Below, piece after piece: positions 45,884 through 57,621 of a DNA stretch of 64,000 bases. The DNA comes from Cymodocea nodosa (lineage: Eukaryota; Streptophyta; Magnoliopsida; Alismatales; Cymodoceaceae). Below the pieces are notes generated by a model. It was given only the letters and a program-made list of their open reading frames with translations, was not told where the DNA came from and made no database searches. A program made the translations under genes and the position numbers. Position 1 is the stretch's first letter. The number at the start of each line of letters is the position of its first letter. The stretch spans positions 8,519,501 to 8,583,500 of the forward strand of contig CM072345.1 of assembly GCA_036874045.1 (NCBI GenBank), in the 5' to 3' direction.

Positions 45884-47290
45884 ATGAACAATTATGATGA
45901 AAGTTCTCAACGACGATTATAGAGGCAAAGACGAAGGCAAATATGCAACATAATTACTCAAGCGTGTGGAGGAGTTGCACATATTATTACACATATTACA
46001 AGGAATTCTACTGAACGAATATATAGTAGGGAGGGAGAACGATATATTAGGACATTATTAGATTTATCAATACCTCACCAATCATATAACTGTCGAAAAA
46101 TATATCGCATAAGTCAATCTGTTTTTATGGAATTTTGTGAGTTGCTTAAAAGAGAAAGAGTTATACAAGATAGTCGACGTATAAGTGTAGAAGAGAAATT
46201 AGCAATTTTTCTTGTTACAGTTAGTTAGAACCAACGATATGGAGTAACTACTGAGCGTTTTCGGAGATCTGCTTGGACGATTAGCACATATTTCAATGAG
46301 GTTGTCAATGCTATAATAAGATTACATGATATAATTATAGCAAAACCTTCATCTTCAACGTCAAACCGAATTCGTAATGATCCAAATGTCTACCCATATT
46401 TTAAGGTAAAATATGAATTATATTATTATATTCTTGTATTTTATTGAATGTATTTTGCATAGATGTTTAAAAATACATTTTTTACATGTTATCAATATAG
46501 GATTGCATTGGCGCCATCTATGGTACACATGTCAATGCCACAATTTATGGACAAGAAACTGCTAAATACAGGAATAGGAAATGAGAATTAACACAAAATG
46601 TATTGGCAGCTTGTAATTTTGACATGGAAATTACGTATGTACTTGTTGGTTGGGAAGGATCAACTACAGATGCAAGGATTTTACAAGATGCGACTTCTCG
46701 ACCAAATGGGCTTGAAGTACTACCTAGTGTGACAACACTATTATCATTTAGATTATTTGTTTATATAAATCATAATATTGAAAGTGTTAAATGTTATGTA
46801 TATTGTGTAGTTAAGTATTATTTAGTAGATGCAGATTTCCAAATCGTCCAGAATTTATTTCTCCATTTCGAGGTGTACAATATCATTTATCAGAATATGA
46901 TTAAAATCGAGTTCCAAGTAACGCATTAGAGAATTTCAATTACAGACATTCTCAATTGAGAAATGTTATAGAACGTACATTTCGAGTGATCAAGCATCAA
47001 TTTACAATTTTACAAGGTTACATGCCATATCCATTTGAAACACAAGTTAAAATTGTTTTAGCATGTTTTCTTGTCCATAATTTCATTAGAAGAGTAGATC
47101 GAGAAGACTTATTACAAGATCTGGTAGATGAATTGTGAGAAGAAAATGTTGTATTAAATGAAGAATTTGTTAACAATGTTGAAGAAGATAATGTACGTTG
47201 TTCTGTTAATTTGAGCATGGAACAAAGGAAAGTAGTAGCGTAATGCGTGAAAGAATTATGTATTCCATGTGGGAGAGGGATAATATGTAA
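45884..47290 (+). pseudogene. H5 transposase (HARBI1-like), inactivated
   Basis: Exon 1 has YNCRKIYRISQSVFMEFCEL, a TAG in the VGQNQRYG motif and a stop near residue 13. In exon 2 the first catalytic Asp is replaced by Tyr (GAIYGTHV). The second Asp is kept (TTDARIL) and the Glu is kept in VIERTF. Further stops follow RNRK and YD, and a frameshift affects the C-terminus near 47240. It is dead by both nonsense and loss of a catalytic residue. Confidence 0.85.
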
Positions 47291-47644
47291 AAAAATATAT
47301 TCAATGTAGTTTTAATGAATTTTACTTTTGATGAAAAAGTTATTTTATATGTGCATTTTGTATAGTTATTTGAAGTCAATACATTAAAAATTTAAAAATA
47401 TTCATAATATATATTTAAAATGATTTATAAAGGTAAATTTAAACCATTTAAAAAAATTTCTTGTCATTTCCTATTATTTTCTGGTATATACAAATAACTC
47501 AAATTTTCCTGTCATTTACTTTCGTTTTCTACTATGTAGAAACATCATTTTATTTCATATCATTTCTTATTATTTCTATTTCACATTATTTCCTGAATCT
47601 TCCGTTGTTTCATTTTCCATCGAAAAATGTGCACAAACGAATCT

Positions 47645-48300
47645 TAAAAGACTAACGACACCCAACCAATCGATCAATCTTCTAATTGCCTTCAACCAAT
47701 GGTAAAACCACTACAAGTACCAACCATCCGAACAACTCAATATTTTTAGGTTACTTACTTTTGAACCAAATCTAAGATCCTAACACCCCAGCTTGCAGAG
47801 CTGAGATCAGCCAATCAACCCAAATGCTGACTAATATTAGGATATCCAAACGTTAGATTGCAGTTTAAAACCTACCATGACAAGGTGGCGTTTGGATCCA
47901 AGAATCCCTTCAACTCTCACTCCAGATTCCCTCGATCTTGAAAGAATTTGTTGGGAAATGGTTAAATTACAGGAACCACACTCCGTGTAGAAAATTGTAG
48001 CAGGACAGAGAAATAAGAGGATAAATGGAAACTCTGGTAAATGGCTAAATAACCACTATTATGACACTTCATGTAAAAAAATTTAATAGTTATGAAATAC
48101 ATTTACATGTATACAACTATTCTAATTATTAAATCAGTCTCATAAAATAAAATTTAATTCAAGCTACGTCTGAAAGTAGATATATTTTACATTATTATAC
48201 AGATCAATGTGTGTCACACGTACCGCACGTAGATGTGTAAGGGAAAAAAATATTATAAAGTGTACCATATGGTAACGTAAAGATTATTACAATCATTTTA
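47645..48300. other. Intergenic, no gene seen
   Basis: Unique-looking sequence between H5 and the repeat at 48.3 kb. No coding region was recognised. Confidence 0.45.
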
Positions 48301-48309
48301 CGTAAAATA

Positions 48310-48680
48310 CTGATAAAGAATGACGCACCAATCAGACATCATCATCATTTATTCAAGAATATTTAAAAAGTGCCGGCCGAGAGACGCAAGACTGCAAAAC
48401 CCAAAAGTCGGCTTACGCAAAAACAATGCAGGAAACGTCAAATCGGCTGGATTATTTTATATCGAGAACATCGAAACTTGCTTTTTTGGTAACGGAGAAC
48501 ATTGAAACTTGTGAAGCATAAAACCAGATCGGTACAATCTTATCTTTAGATTGTAATCTTATTTATCAATCCATAGATTATTAGGTAAGATAATTGTACA
48601 AACCTCACGAAAGGAGAGAGGAAACAACACGATCTAAATTAAAATTATAACACAATAACCAAGCAATGTGAGGGTAGGTT
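48310..48680. repeat. Dispersed repeat, copy 1 (second at 57.05 kb)
   Basis: About 370 bases including AAGTGCCGGCCGAGAGACGC match 57058-57510. The copy here lacks about 100 bases present in the other copy after ATAAAACCA. No stable reading frame is shared. Confidence 0.8.
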
Positions 48681-48689
48681 TTTTTTTAT

Positions 48690-50820
48690 TTTTGTAAAAG
48701 AGTATATAAATAAATTAAATTTAAGATCTTTTATGTAAATTGTACATAAGAAAAAAGGCTTGGGGGAGGGAGAGAAGAAGAAGGAGAAGGGGAAAAAGAT
48801 TTTGGGTAAAATAGTATTGTTGTTAATTATTATATATTTATTTTTGATTATTACATATTATTATGAATCATTGCATATTATTATTGATTCATGCATACTA
48901 TTGTTGATTAGTGTTAAACATGACATTATTTTTGAGGTTATTAGTAATTTATGTATGATCAATAATTATTATGATAGGATTATATTTTGTTATTTGAAAT
49001 TGTGCATGGTAGGCATCATATTTATTGTGCATATTTTTAAAGATTTTTTTTGTTGTAAAAATGACTCAATAATGGAAAGACTTTTTTTTTTCTTCATGTG
49101 ATTTTAAATTATGAGAAATACATTGATAGGGGCTATGCATTTATTCATTAACATGAGACAAGTGATTGGAACTTATATAGAAGTGATAATTATAGTATGG
49201 CTATGTTTAGAATCTGATTATAAAAGGATAAACAATGAAATCATCATGTGTATGATTATGAAACTAGTCTATTTTTAGATCTTGTCATAGGATTAAATAT
49301 AACTTTTAGATATTATCAAAAGGTAAGGTGTAACATTTGGATCCTATCATAAGACTAAATGTGACCTTTATACCTCATCATAAAAGCTAAATACGACTTT
49401 TAAATTTAATCGTAAGATTTATATGAAATCATAGCTAAATACTATAATTATTAAAATATATAAACAAATTGTGACACGTGACATGTGATTTATCATGCAT
49501 AGCACATATTAAATTGTTTTGTATTACTCATCAATTTGTGCTTTTATTTTAAATGGTTAACCATTTTAAATTAATTGATGTAATTTAACCTGTTCTCTTC
49601 CTATGTTTATGCTTTACATATTTTTACTATCTATAAATTATTAGTAGATTACTTATTAAGTTGTGATTCATTAAATGTGATCTATTTATTTTAGATTTTC
49701 AATAGATTTCCTAAATGAGGCGTGTGTAAGAAAGGACCCACCATCTACTATTAAGTTATAACAACAACCTTAATAGATTTGTGGATAAATGTATATATTT
49801 GAAAACTTGTAATTTTCTGTAAATATAAATTTATAATATAAACCTTAGATTTTGAACTTATTAGTTAATGAAAAATTACATTTTAAGTTTGTGATAATTG
49901 TTAAATCTCTTTAATAGATACCTAACCTTATAATATCATAGGAGAAATTTTTTTTCACGTTCCATTTAATTCCATTTTAATTGTACGTGAATTTCTTTTC
50001 TAATACTTCGATGATTGTTATTTTTCATTGTCAAAGTATGACAAAAACAACTAATTCTATTAAAATTCAAATATTAAAATTATATTATAGACTTTTGTAT
50101 TATACATATACACGATTATATGTAACGAATAAACATGCAGATTTGATGGTACTATAAATCTATTATTGATTATCATATTTGGTTGAAATTACGAAAATCT
50201 GACTACAAGAACAAAAATGTATATATGTATTAAATCGGATGTCTCTCTCTCTGTACGTGTGTGTGTGTGTATATATATATATGCCATATTGCCATGTGAA
50301 ATCAATTCGATAAATATAACGTTAGTTGTAAAATGCATGTATGTACGAGGCAAGACGAAAATCAATTAATGCCTGCAAAGACATCAAAATGTCGATTTCA
50401 AATTATACTTCCGAGTACGAGTAGATGCTACATGAAATGCTCAAACCATTTCCAAGGAACACAAAATTACAGAAGAAATAATCTTTAATTGTGGAACCTA
50501 CGTATTTTAGATCTGAAATATCAAAACGTTCGTTTAAATTATCTGAAAAAGTATTAAATCATTACTCCAAGATATAAGTTTTTTTTTTTCAAAAAATATA
50601 ATAAAGAAAATACTCTCAGAAAGAGTGTAGTTATACTTCCCACAAGTCGAATGCATATTGCATATACTTGATTTTTTTTTTAAAGCTCTATGATATAAGC
50701 AATTATTGAAGAAAAGAAATTGATGACGTGAAAAACGTACTCACACTCATTTTCTTATATTGGATCGGCATGGTAATTGTTTATGAAATTAATTGCAGTA
50801 ATTAATGAATCTTTATTGGG
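48690..50820. other. Intergenic, no gene seen
   Basis: AT-rich. It contains a CT/GT/TA compound microsatellite at about 50240-50283. A short open frame near 48760 is low-complexity and has no recognisable domain. Confidence 0.5.
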
Positions 50821-50857
50821 AGTTAAGATCCGTCTAACGACCGGCCCTTTATTTTTT

Positions 50858-50863
50858 TATAAG
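50858..50863 (+). promoter_or_regulatory. Candidate TATA box of the second NATA-like gene
   Basis: TATAAG about 100 bases before the start codon, after a T-run. This is a fitting place for a plant core promoter with a leader of about 70 bases. Confidence 0.45.
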
Positions 50864-50959
50864 TTCGCGTAGCCACCGACCATTTTTTCCCCCACAGGAT
50901 CAAGGCAATCAATTATAAAACGATCTTCGACTTCGTCGCTCAGGATCAAGCCGATCACC

Positions 50960-51622
50960 ATGTCGTCCTCTACCGGCACCAACGTCTCCGCCCGCGTCCG
51001 CCTCGCCACCAGCGAAGACATGCCTCACCTCTACCGCATGATCCACCAACAGTATGAATTCCATCGCGTGATGCATCTCTTCTCCGCCGATGAGGCCCTC
51101 CTCTCCTCCTCCCTCTTCCCCAAGACTCCCGACGCCGCCCCACCGTTCCACTCCGTCACCGTCCTCATCATCGACCTTCACCCACAGATCGACTCCCCTC
51201 CCTCCAACCCCAACCCACACTTCCACCCCATCCTCCGCCGGATCGATCTGGGCCGCCCGGTCGAGGACGACGACGAAGAAAGCTCCTTCTTCGAGAAGGC
51301 GGACGGATGGGTGACCGCTGGATTCGTTCTGTTCTTCCCCAACTACTCGACCTTAAACGCGAAGACGGGCTTCTTCGTGGACAACTTGTTCGTAAGGAGG
51401 GCCTTCAGGAGGAAAGGGTTGGGGAGGATGCTGCTATCCGCGGTAGCCAAGAAGGCGGCAGACATGGGGTTGGGACAGATGGAGTGGTGCGTGTTCGACT
51501 GGAACTCCAATGCCATCAGCTTCTACAAGGAGATGGGGGCGGACGTCTTGCTGGATTGGAGGACCTGCCGGCTCGCCGGCGACACTCTCCAGGCCTACGG
51601 TTCCGCCGGTCAAGATAATTGA
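50960..51622 (+). CDS. GNAT-family N-acetyltransferase, NATA1-like, second copy
   Basis: An intact single exon of 220 codons, collinear with the gene at 444-1115 without gaps until the last few residues. The acetyl-CoA loop RRKGLG (150-155) and motif [15 protein letters not shown] (181-194) are identical. Differences cluster at the N-terminal helix (QQYEFHRV for QMAEFERL at 30-37), at 131-143 and near the C-terminus. The acidic pair before LFV is D141-N142 here instead of E141-D142. In related polyamine acetyltransferases acidic residues at this place contact the amine substrate, so specificity could differ. The start context CACCATGTC is the same as in the first copy. A local duplication followed by transposon insertion explains the pair. 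Confidence 0.88.
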   Translation: MSSSTGTNVSARVRLATSEDMPHLYRMIHQQYEFHRVMHLFSADEALLSSSLFPKTPDAAPPFHSVTVLIIDLHPQIDSPPSNPNPHFHPILRRIDLGRPVEDDDEESSFFEKADGWVTAGFVLFFPNYSTLNAKTGFFVDNLFVRRAFRRKGLGRMLLSAVAKKAADMGLGQMEWCVFDWNSNAISFYKEMGADVLLDWRTCRLAGDTLQAYGSAGQDN

Positions 51623-53480
51623 CGGGTGTGTTTGTTATAGTTATAAAGCCGGATGTTGGAGTGATATTGTAATTTTACGGTTAAAGTTTAAAAGTAATTT
51701 TTTTTTTTGTGAAGTAATGTTATTTGTATATTTCTAAATTTATTTTTTAAAGTATAAATTAATTAATATTTAGTTACTTGTTTATCGTTTATAATATTAT
51801 TTTATTATTGGAAATGATTTTGCATGATATAATTTTTTAAAGATACTATTTTGAATATATATCTATTTTTCAATATCAGTTTTAAATAAATAATATTTTT
51901 AATTGATAACAATAATTAAATTATAGACATCTAATACAAAATTAATCGATATTAAGTGAAAATATCCTTCTTTGTAGCATCATTCTTTATGATAATCTAT
52001 ATTTTATGTCTCTTTTTTACGAAATAGATGTTTATAGACTTACCATAACTTTTTTAGGTTAAAGGGTATTTTTAATGGTAAATGTTATTTATGTAAATTT
52101 TTAACCATTTCATCGTCTACGTTAGGCACAAAATAAGGTATAATCATATTATGTTATAAATGAATTCACCATCTATTTTGAATTAGACAATTACTACTAC
52201 ATTTTTTAAGATTACTACCTTACGACACTTATGTCATCAATAACCTTAACATCAAGTAAACTTAAATATCATAAAGTACTCCAAAATGATTTAGATAAAT
52301 AAGGTTCTCACGCGTGGTCTAAAGTAAGGAAAACATCACAATAGTAAGATTATGAACTTCATTTAACAATCAATATTAAGGAAAAAGACTTACAATACTC
52401 CGAGATGAATCACTCTCTGCAGGCTTCTTGAATTTCAACGTTACAATATTCTATGATAAATTACTTTCTATAAGTCGTCTATTTTTTAAGCAGTTTCGTA
52501 CATTAAGCATTTTGAGCTAAGGAATCAATACTCTACAAAGAAGATAAAAAATTTTCAATGCACTTATTTGTTCAATGATAACTTCCTTTCAGCATGTTTA
52601 TTTTAGTATTACTTATAACTTTTATAATAAGTTGCATTTACACCTATTATCAAGTACTTATTTTTGTAAGAATTTTAAGGTTAACTATGTTTAAGTAAGA
52701 GTAAAATTAAGATAGGTGACCATTTAGGAAGTTCTAATATTAGGTATTAGTATTGATTTTGCTCAAGTATTAGCAATTTGTAGGTGTGCGTACCATTTAC
52801 CCAACCTATGTGTCAACATTATGGATTTTGTCTCAATCAGTAATCTTAATTGAGTTGGTGGATGATGGATAAGGTTAATTAAGGTATTTATGACTAATTG
52901 AAAATCTCTACGAGATAAAATACACAATACTTAGAAAAATTTACCATATTAGAGTTTAATAAAATCTCCAAAAAGCTTTTATCTTTTTAAAGATTCTTGA
53001 TGTATACAAAACTATTTAAGTGTTTAAGAATAATTCTATGTTTTAGTGTTTGAAAATAATAAAAAAATAACCTTTATAACAATGGACACATATGTTGTTA
53101 ATGTTAGTTTTTCTTTACGTTGAGTGTTACAATTCTCGTATAGGATGCATTTCTCGTTGAGGCTTTGAAAGTTGTAGTTATCCACCTATACTTAATATGG
53201 ATTTACGGACAATCTTGAAATGAAACAATATTATTCAATTACAATATTATTTTCAAACAACTTTGTTAAAAGATCTACAAATTTTACTGCACTATAATGA
53301 AATTTCGATCTCGTGATTTAATCACACTACAACAGCAATAAACACTTTTATTCAACTTAACAAATATATTTACTGTAAATGAAAGAAAAAATAACGGACT
53401 TCATTGAAATTATTTTAAAATGTTGAAAATTCACATGTGTAGTACACCAATTTGAAAATTTACCACAATTGCTCATCTAT
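51623..53480. other. Intergenic, no gene seen
   Basis: AT-rich DNA after the second NATA-like gene. I see no coding sequence or repeat that I can support. Confidence 0.45.
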
Positions 53481-53489
53481 TCCTTCTCA

Positions 53490-53750
53490 AGTTTTAGTTG
53501 CAAGATTTCAACTAATTCTTGTTTGCACCTTTATTAGTGTCTCCCTTATTTGTCAATCTTTATGAAATTTATCAAATTCACTTTTCAATTGTGCATGTGT
53601 TCTTTGATAATCAATTCACTTCACAAAATTTAACTCATAACCTTTATTAGTTAATTCAATATAGATGTTTAAAAATTCATATACAAAATCATTATCCCAC
53701 TTTACTCTTCCTATTGTCACCACTAATTTCTCTTTTTCCGTTGAAGTTAG
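53490..53750 (-). pseudogene. Decayed Myb/SANT-like ORF of another PIF subfamily
   Basis: The - strand reads VKWDNDFVYEFLNIYIELTN, then a stop in place of Trp, then THAQLKSEFDKFHKD, a second Trp-type stop (TGA) and QIRETLIKVQT. The spacing of the tryptophans and of QLK is that of the Myb/SANT-like domain in plant PIF-type ORFs. Its sequence is unlike the H1-H6 ORF1 group. Confidence 0.6.
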
Positions 53751-54180
53751 TTCGTTAATGAATTAAGTCCGATCAATAAATCCACAAAAGTTCTTCGGTT
53801 GTACGTGGTACGAATTCGTAAAAAAAAAAAACATGTTCACATTATTTCAAGAATATTGTAACAATAATCAATATGGCATTGATAAGATAAGAAATCATCA
53901 CCATGACTTCAAAGGCAACAACATCAACGTACATTTCATGAGCAGAAATATTTTGCTTCACAGCAACGTATTTGCACGATACACTTCTTTTTATTTCACT
54001 AGCATCCTCCCTCTTCAACTAAATTTCAAAATCCATGCGTTATTATTTGATCTGTAATTTGGTCTCAACTTGTCCTGTAACAATGACCATCCTCAATGGA
54101 AGGGTCCTCACGATTTCCATTGACAAGTACATCATTTTTAGTTGAATGAATGATCATCTGTTTAAAGTTTGTTTGATCTA

Positions 54181-54910
54181 TTTTAAGTGTTTTCTATAAT
54201 AAAATTACGAAGAATCGTGTTGTAAGTTATGACAGTCTTTATTTATATATGGTAGTCGTATGACAACATTAAAGTAACAATGACCTTTTTTTTTCTTTAG
54301 AATAGTAAAAATACATTCAATCACGTTACGCGAAGAGTGTAAGTAATTAAAATTTTTTTTCTATTTCTCGAAATCACGATGAACGAAATTCAAGAATATA
54401 AAATCTTTGAGTTCTATAAATGCAAGGAATCTATTTACATTCGATTATCTGACGTCTACAAGATAAAACTTCTTTGAAATTGGTAAAAGTTATGGCTAGT
54501 TTTGCATGAAATTTGATAGGTCCAATGTAATTAACAATAATCATGTATTACTAACCTTTAAGTGGGGAAGGGAAATTATAATATAGATCAAATATTGAAT
54601 ATTTAAAAACTTTATAATCATGTGTTATGCATTCTCTTCTAGCTATAGCAGATGTTAATTGCATTCAAAAATTGCAAATACCAAAAGCATTTATGCTGTT
54701 CTCTTTATATTCTATCGTAACTAAAAGTAATATGTGCAGTTCACCCACTAAGTAGTAAATATGCATCTTATCTAATACATCAATTACATCTTTAAAGAAG
54801 AATATATACTTAAGATTGTATTTTATAAACTAAGCGGTGTCATTGAAAGAGTTTTTTAGCCGTAGTACATCTAACACAAGCAATTATGACAATAACTATA
54901 CGATATATGT
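54181..54910 (-). pseudogene. Decayed PIF-type transposase
   Basis: On the - strand, FFKDVIDVLDKMHI corresponds to the FKDCIGALDGTHI catalytic segment, followed by an ICNF-MQLTSAIA stretch resembling CDFDM(X)FT. Further on, KKFYLVDVR and NYLHSSRNVIECIF match KYYLVD and the NxRHSxLRNVIERTF Glu region, and the end (SYDYH..KTVIT) matches the Y..QTKIVIAC motif. The frame is broken by many stops and frameshifts. Together with the Myb-like remnant at 53.5-53.75 kb it marks an old PIF element on the - strand whose ends I could not find. Confidence 0.6.
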
Positions 54911-57050
54911 ATTTATTTATTATTTGTCTAGAATATTACAAGGTTACTTAAAAATTCTATTCTTCTACTCATGACTTTAATATCTAAAGGAAAACTTTAA
55001 CTTTTCTTCAATAATAATTGATCAACTAATAAATAAAGGATTCTTCTTAACCTAAAAAACGTATCAAACTTCATCCTAAAGTGTCAAAACATACTTTTCA
55101 ATAATCATTTAACATATTTCAAACAAGTTTACCCTTAATATAATCAACATCATGAACTATTTATCTAAAAAGAAATATTACCTGATATAAAGTTTACATC
55201 TCACTACAAAAGAATAATTTATCTGGATTTCTTCTTCATGATCTAAGCTATAAAAGTTAACCACTTTGAAAAAATTTCTTATATTAAGATTGTATAGCTC
55301 ACTAGAAGAGGTGAACGGTGAAGTGTATACTTTTAAAATAATTTTTAACTTAATTAATAAGATAATTAAATTTAGTAATCATAGCAAAAACATGCACGAT
55401 AGAAAATAAATAATAACACAAAAAAATTTAGAGGTTTCACCATTAATAGTTAGTATACCCTCAAGTTCAACTTAAGCTTCACAAAGTTTAATAACTTACT
55501 TTTTAATCAAAGTAAGAACCAATATCAATGGACTTTTAAGTTAAAGTTCTAACCTACCAATCACAAGCTTTCTAATCGAAGTTTTGAATTAACTGAACGT
55601 AAAACTTTTGAGTCAAAGTCATGAACTAACAATTAATGTGTAGCTTTTAGGATAAAGAGGCAAATCAATGATTCTTGTTGAATTAGACTTAGAGCACATA
55701 GAGAACTTTGTTAATATTCTAGTTTTAACCCTCTTAAATATTATAACTTTTACAATGTGACTTTCTCAATCTATTTCTTGTTTTCTGTGTGTATATATTC
55801 TTTATGCACTAACTCTCTCTCTCTCTTTCTTACTAAATAATTTGGTTACTTTTATACTTGTATATGTAACAATCAAACTTTCTCTAACATTATCAATCTA
55901 TTGTACATATTGATCTTAATAATTCTTGAAGATAGTAATTTCTTATTATACAAACAATCAAAAAATCTATCTAATTATTGGTGGCTCAATTCTTGAAATC
56001 ACCAAGTATTAGGTTGATACTTAGATGCTTGATTCAGTCTTCTCGTGAGCTCAACATTAAAGGTCGTGGAGTTATTAATAATCTTACGAGTTTTTCAAGT
56101 TAACTTTACTGGTTTTTCCTTCCTAACTTCCTTTATGATCTTTCTTTAATGTCACTAAGTACCCAACTGACACATAGATACGTTAAGGTAAAAATGCTAT
56201 CAAATATTGCCATACTTAGAATCAAATAGAGAACTTTTTATTCAACACCCCTCACCCCCACCAAATGGTAGTCACATGTTAGACTTTACCAAAGTTGGAA
56301 AATAGACATGTATCTTTCAAATGGTATTAAGTGTTTTACGTTGGTTCAAACATGAAGTGCATTTAATTTTTGACATTAACTCGTGCCAAAAGTTAAAAGT
56401 AGTTAAATTGAAAAAAAACACGGTCTCTCTTACACCTACACCTAAAGCTGGAATAACAACTCTTAACTTTTGGATAAATCACCTTGTCTAAAGATCAACT
56501 CTTTTGTCGTTTATTTTATTATTATTATTGTTATTTACTATATCATTATCGATAATGTTATCTATTTAAATATTATATATTTTAATACTAATATCTATTT
56601 TAATATTATTATACGATATTATCTAGTTTTAATAGCTATTTTATTATTTCAGATAATTTATAATATTATAATGTCAATAAAAATAGTTTATAACATAACA
56701 AATATTCATTACAATACTTAATATACATTCAAAAATGACTAAATGATAATTTTAAAACCCCACATATACTATTGTTTTAACAAATAAATATCATTCTTGA
56801 ACTTCTGTTCTTTTTTATTAAAATTGTTAAAAGTCATAACAAGCAAAATTCACATTTCTTATAACAACATTTATGTTGGTCTTGTATTTGAATCTTTTTA
56901 GTCAAATGCATAAAAAACAGATCGATTAACTCGACGCAGGTCAAATTTTATTAAACATTAATATTCATTTCCAGTCAAAGAGTGATCCAGATTAAACTTC
57001 CTATATGTTTTGTTTTATCTAAATGCTTTTTACCTTAAAAAAAAAAGTAG
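54911..57050. other. Intergenic, no gene seen
   Basis: AT-rich. A short AT-rich open frame near 56470 is low-complexity. A CT microsatellite lies at about 55812-55828. Confidence 0.45.
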
Positions 57051-57057
57051 TGACAAA

Positions 57058-57510
57058 AAATGATGCACCAATCAGACAACATCATCATTTATTCAAGAAT
57101 GTTTAAAAAGTGCCGGCCGAGAGACGCAAGACTGCAAAACACAAAAGGCAGCTTACGCAAAAACAATGCATAAAACGTCAAATCGGTTAGATTATTTTAT
57201 ACATCGAAACTTGCTTTTTTGGTAACGGAGAACATTGAAACTTGTGAAGCATAAAACCAAATTTTCTTAAATAAAAAGGCTTACAAGCCATCGCAAGTTG
57301 ATTTCTCCAGCGTCCACAGAACCTGGTTCGTGTATTCATGACCGTATCTACTGCTGCCCATGTAAATCGATACAATCTTATCTTTAGATTGTAATCTTAT
57401 TTACCCACACATAGATTATTAGGCAAGATAATTGTACAAACCTCACGAGGGAGGGAGAGGGGGAAACAACACGATCTAAATTCAAAATTATAACACAATA
57501 ACCAAGCATA
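57058..57510. repeat. Dispersed repeat, copy 2
   Basis: Matches 48310-48680 but has about 100 extra bases (about 57265-57367) containing CCAGCGTCCACAGAACCTGG. A 62-codon open frame on the - strand across the extra part has no recognisable domain. Confidence 0.8.
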
Positions 57511-57569
57511 TTTAATTGAGAACACGAAAATATGATTATAAGAATAAAAATGTATGATCCAACTTATAA

Positions 57570-57621
57570 GGAGAGGAGAGGAGAGGAGAGGAGAGGAGAG
57601 GAGAGGAGAGGAGAGGAGAGG
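57570..57621. repeat. GGAGA microsatellite
   Basis: About ten perfect copies of the pentamer GAGAG, just before the left end of H6. Confidence 0.95.

Larger units (their letters stand above)
24660..47644 (+). mobile_element. PIF/Harbinger element H5, split by an LTR retrotransposon
   Basis: The right end at 47625-47644 reads ATGTGCACAAACGAATCT followed by TAA. The left end is placed at the TIR-like TTCTGTTGTTTGTGCACA near 24660. Inside are the SAUR-like remnant, ORF1 and transposase, all on the + strand and all broken. The bounds on the left are less certain because the terminal dozen bases do not pair well. About 17.9 kb of the interval is the nested retrotransposon. Confidence 0.6.

Noticed and set aside
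57187-57375. 62-codon open frame on the - strand
   Set aside because: Overlaps a dispersed repeat whose other copy lacks it; no known domain.
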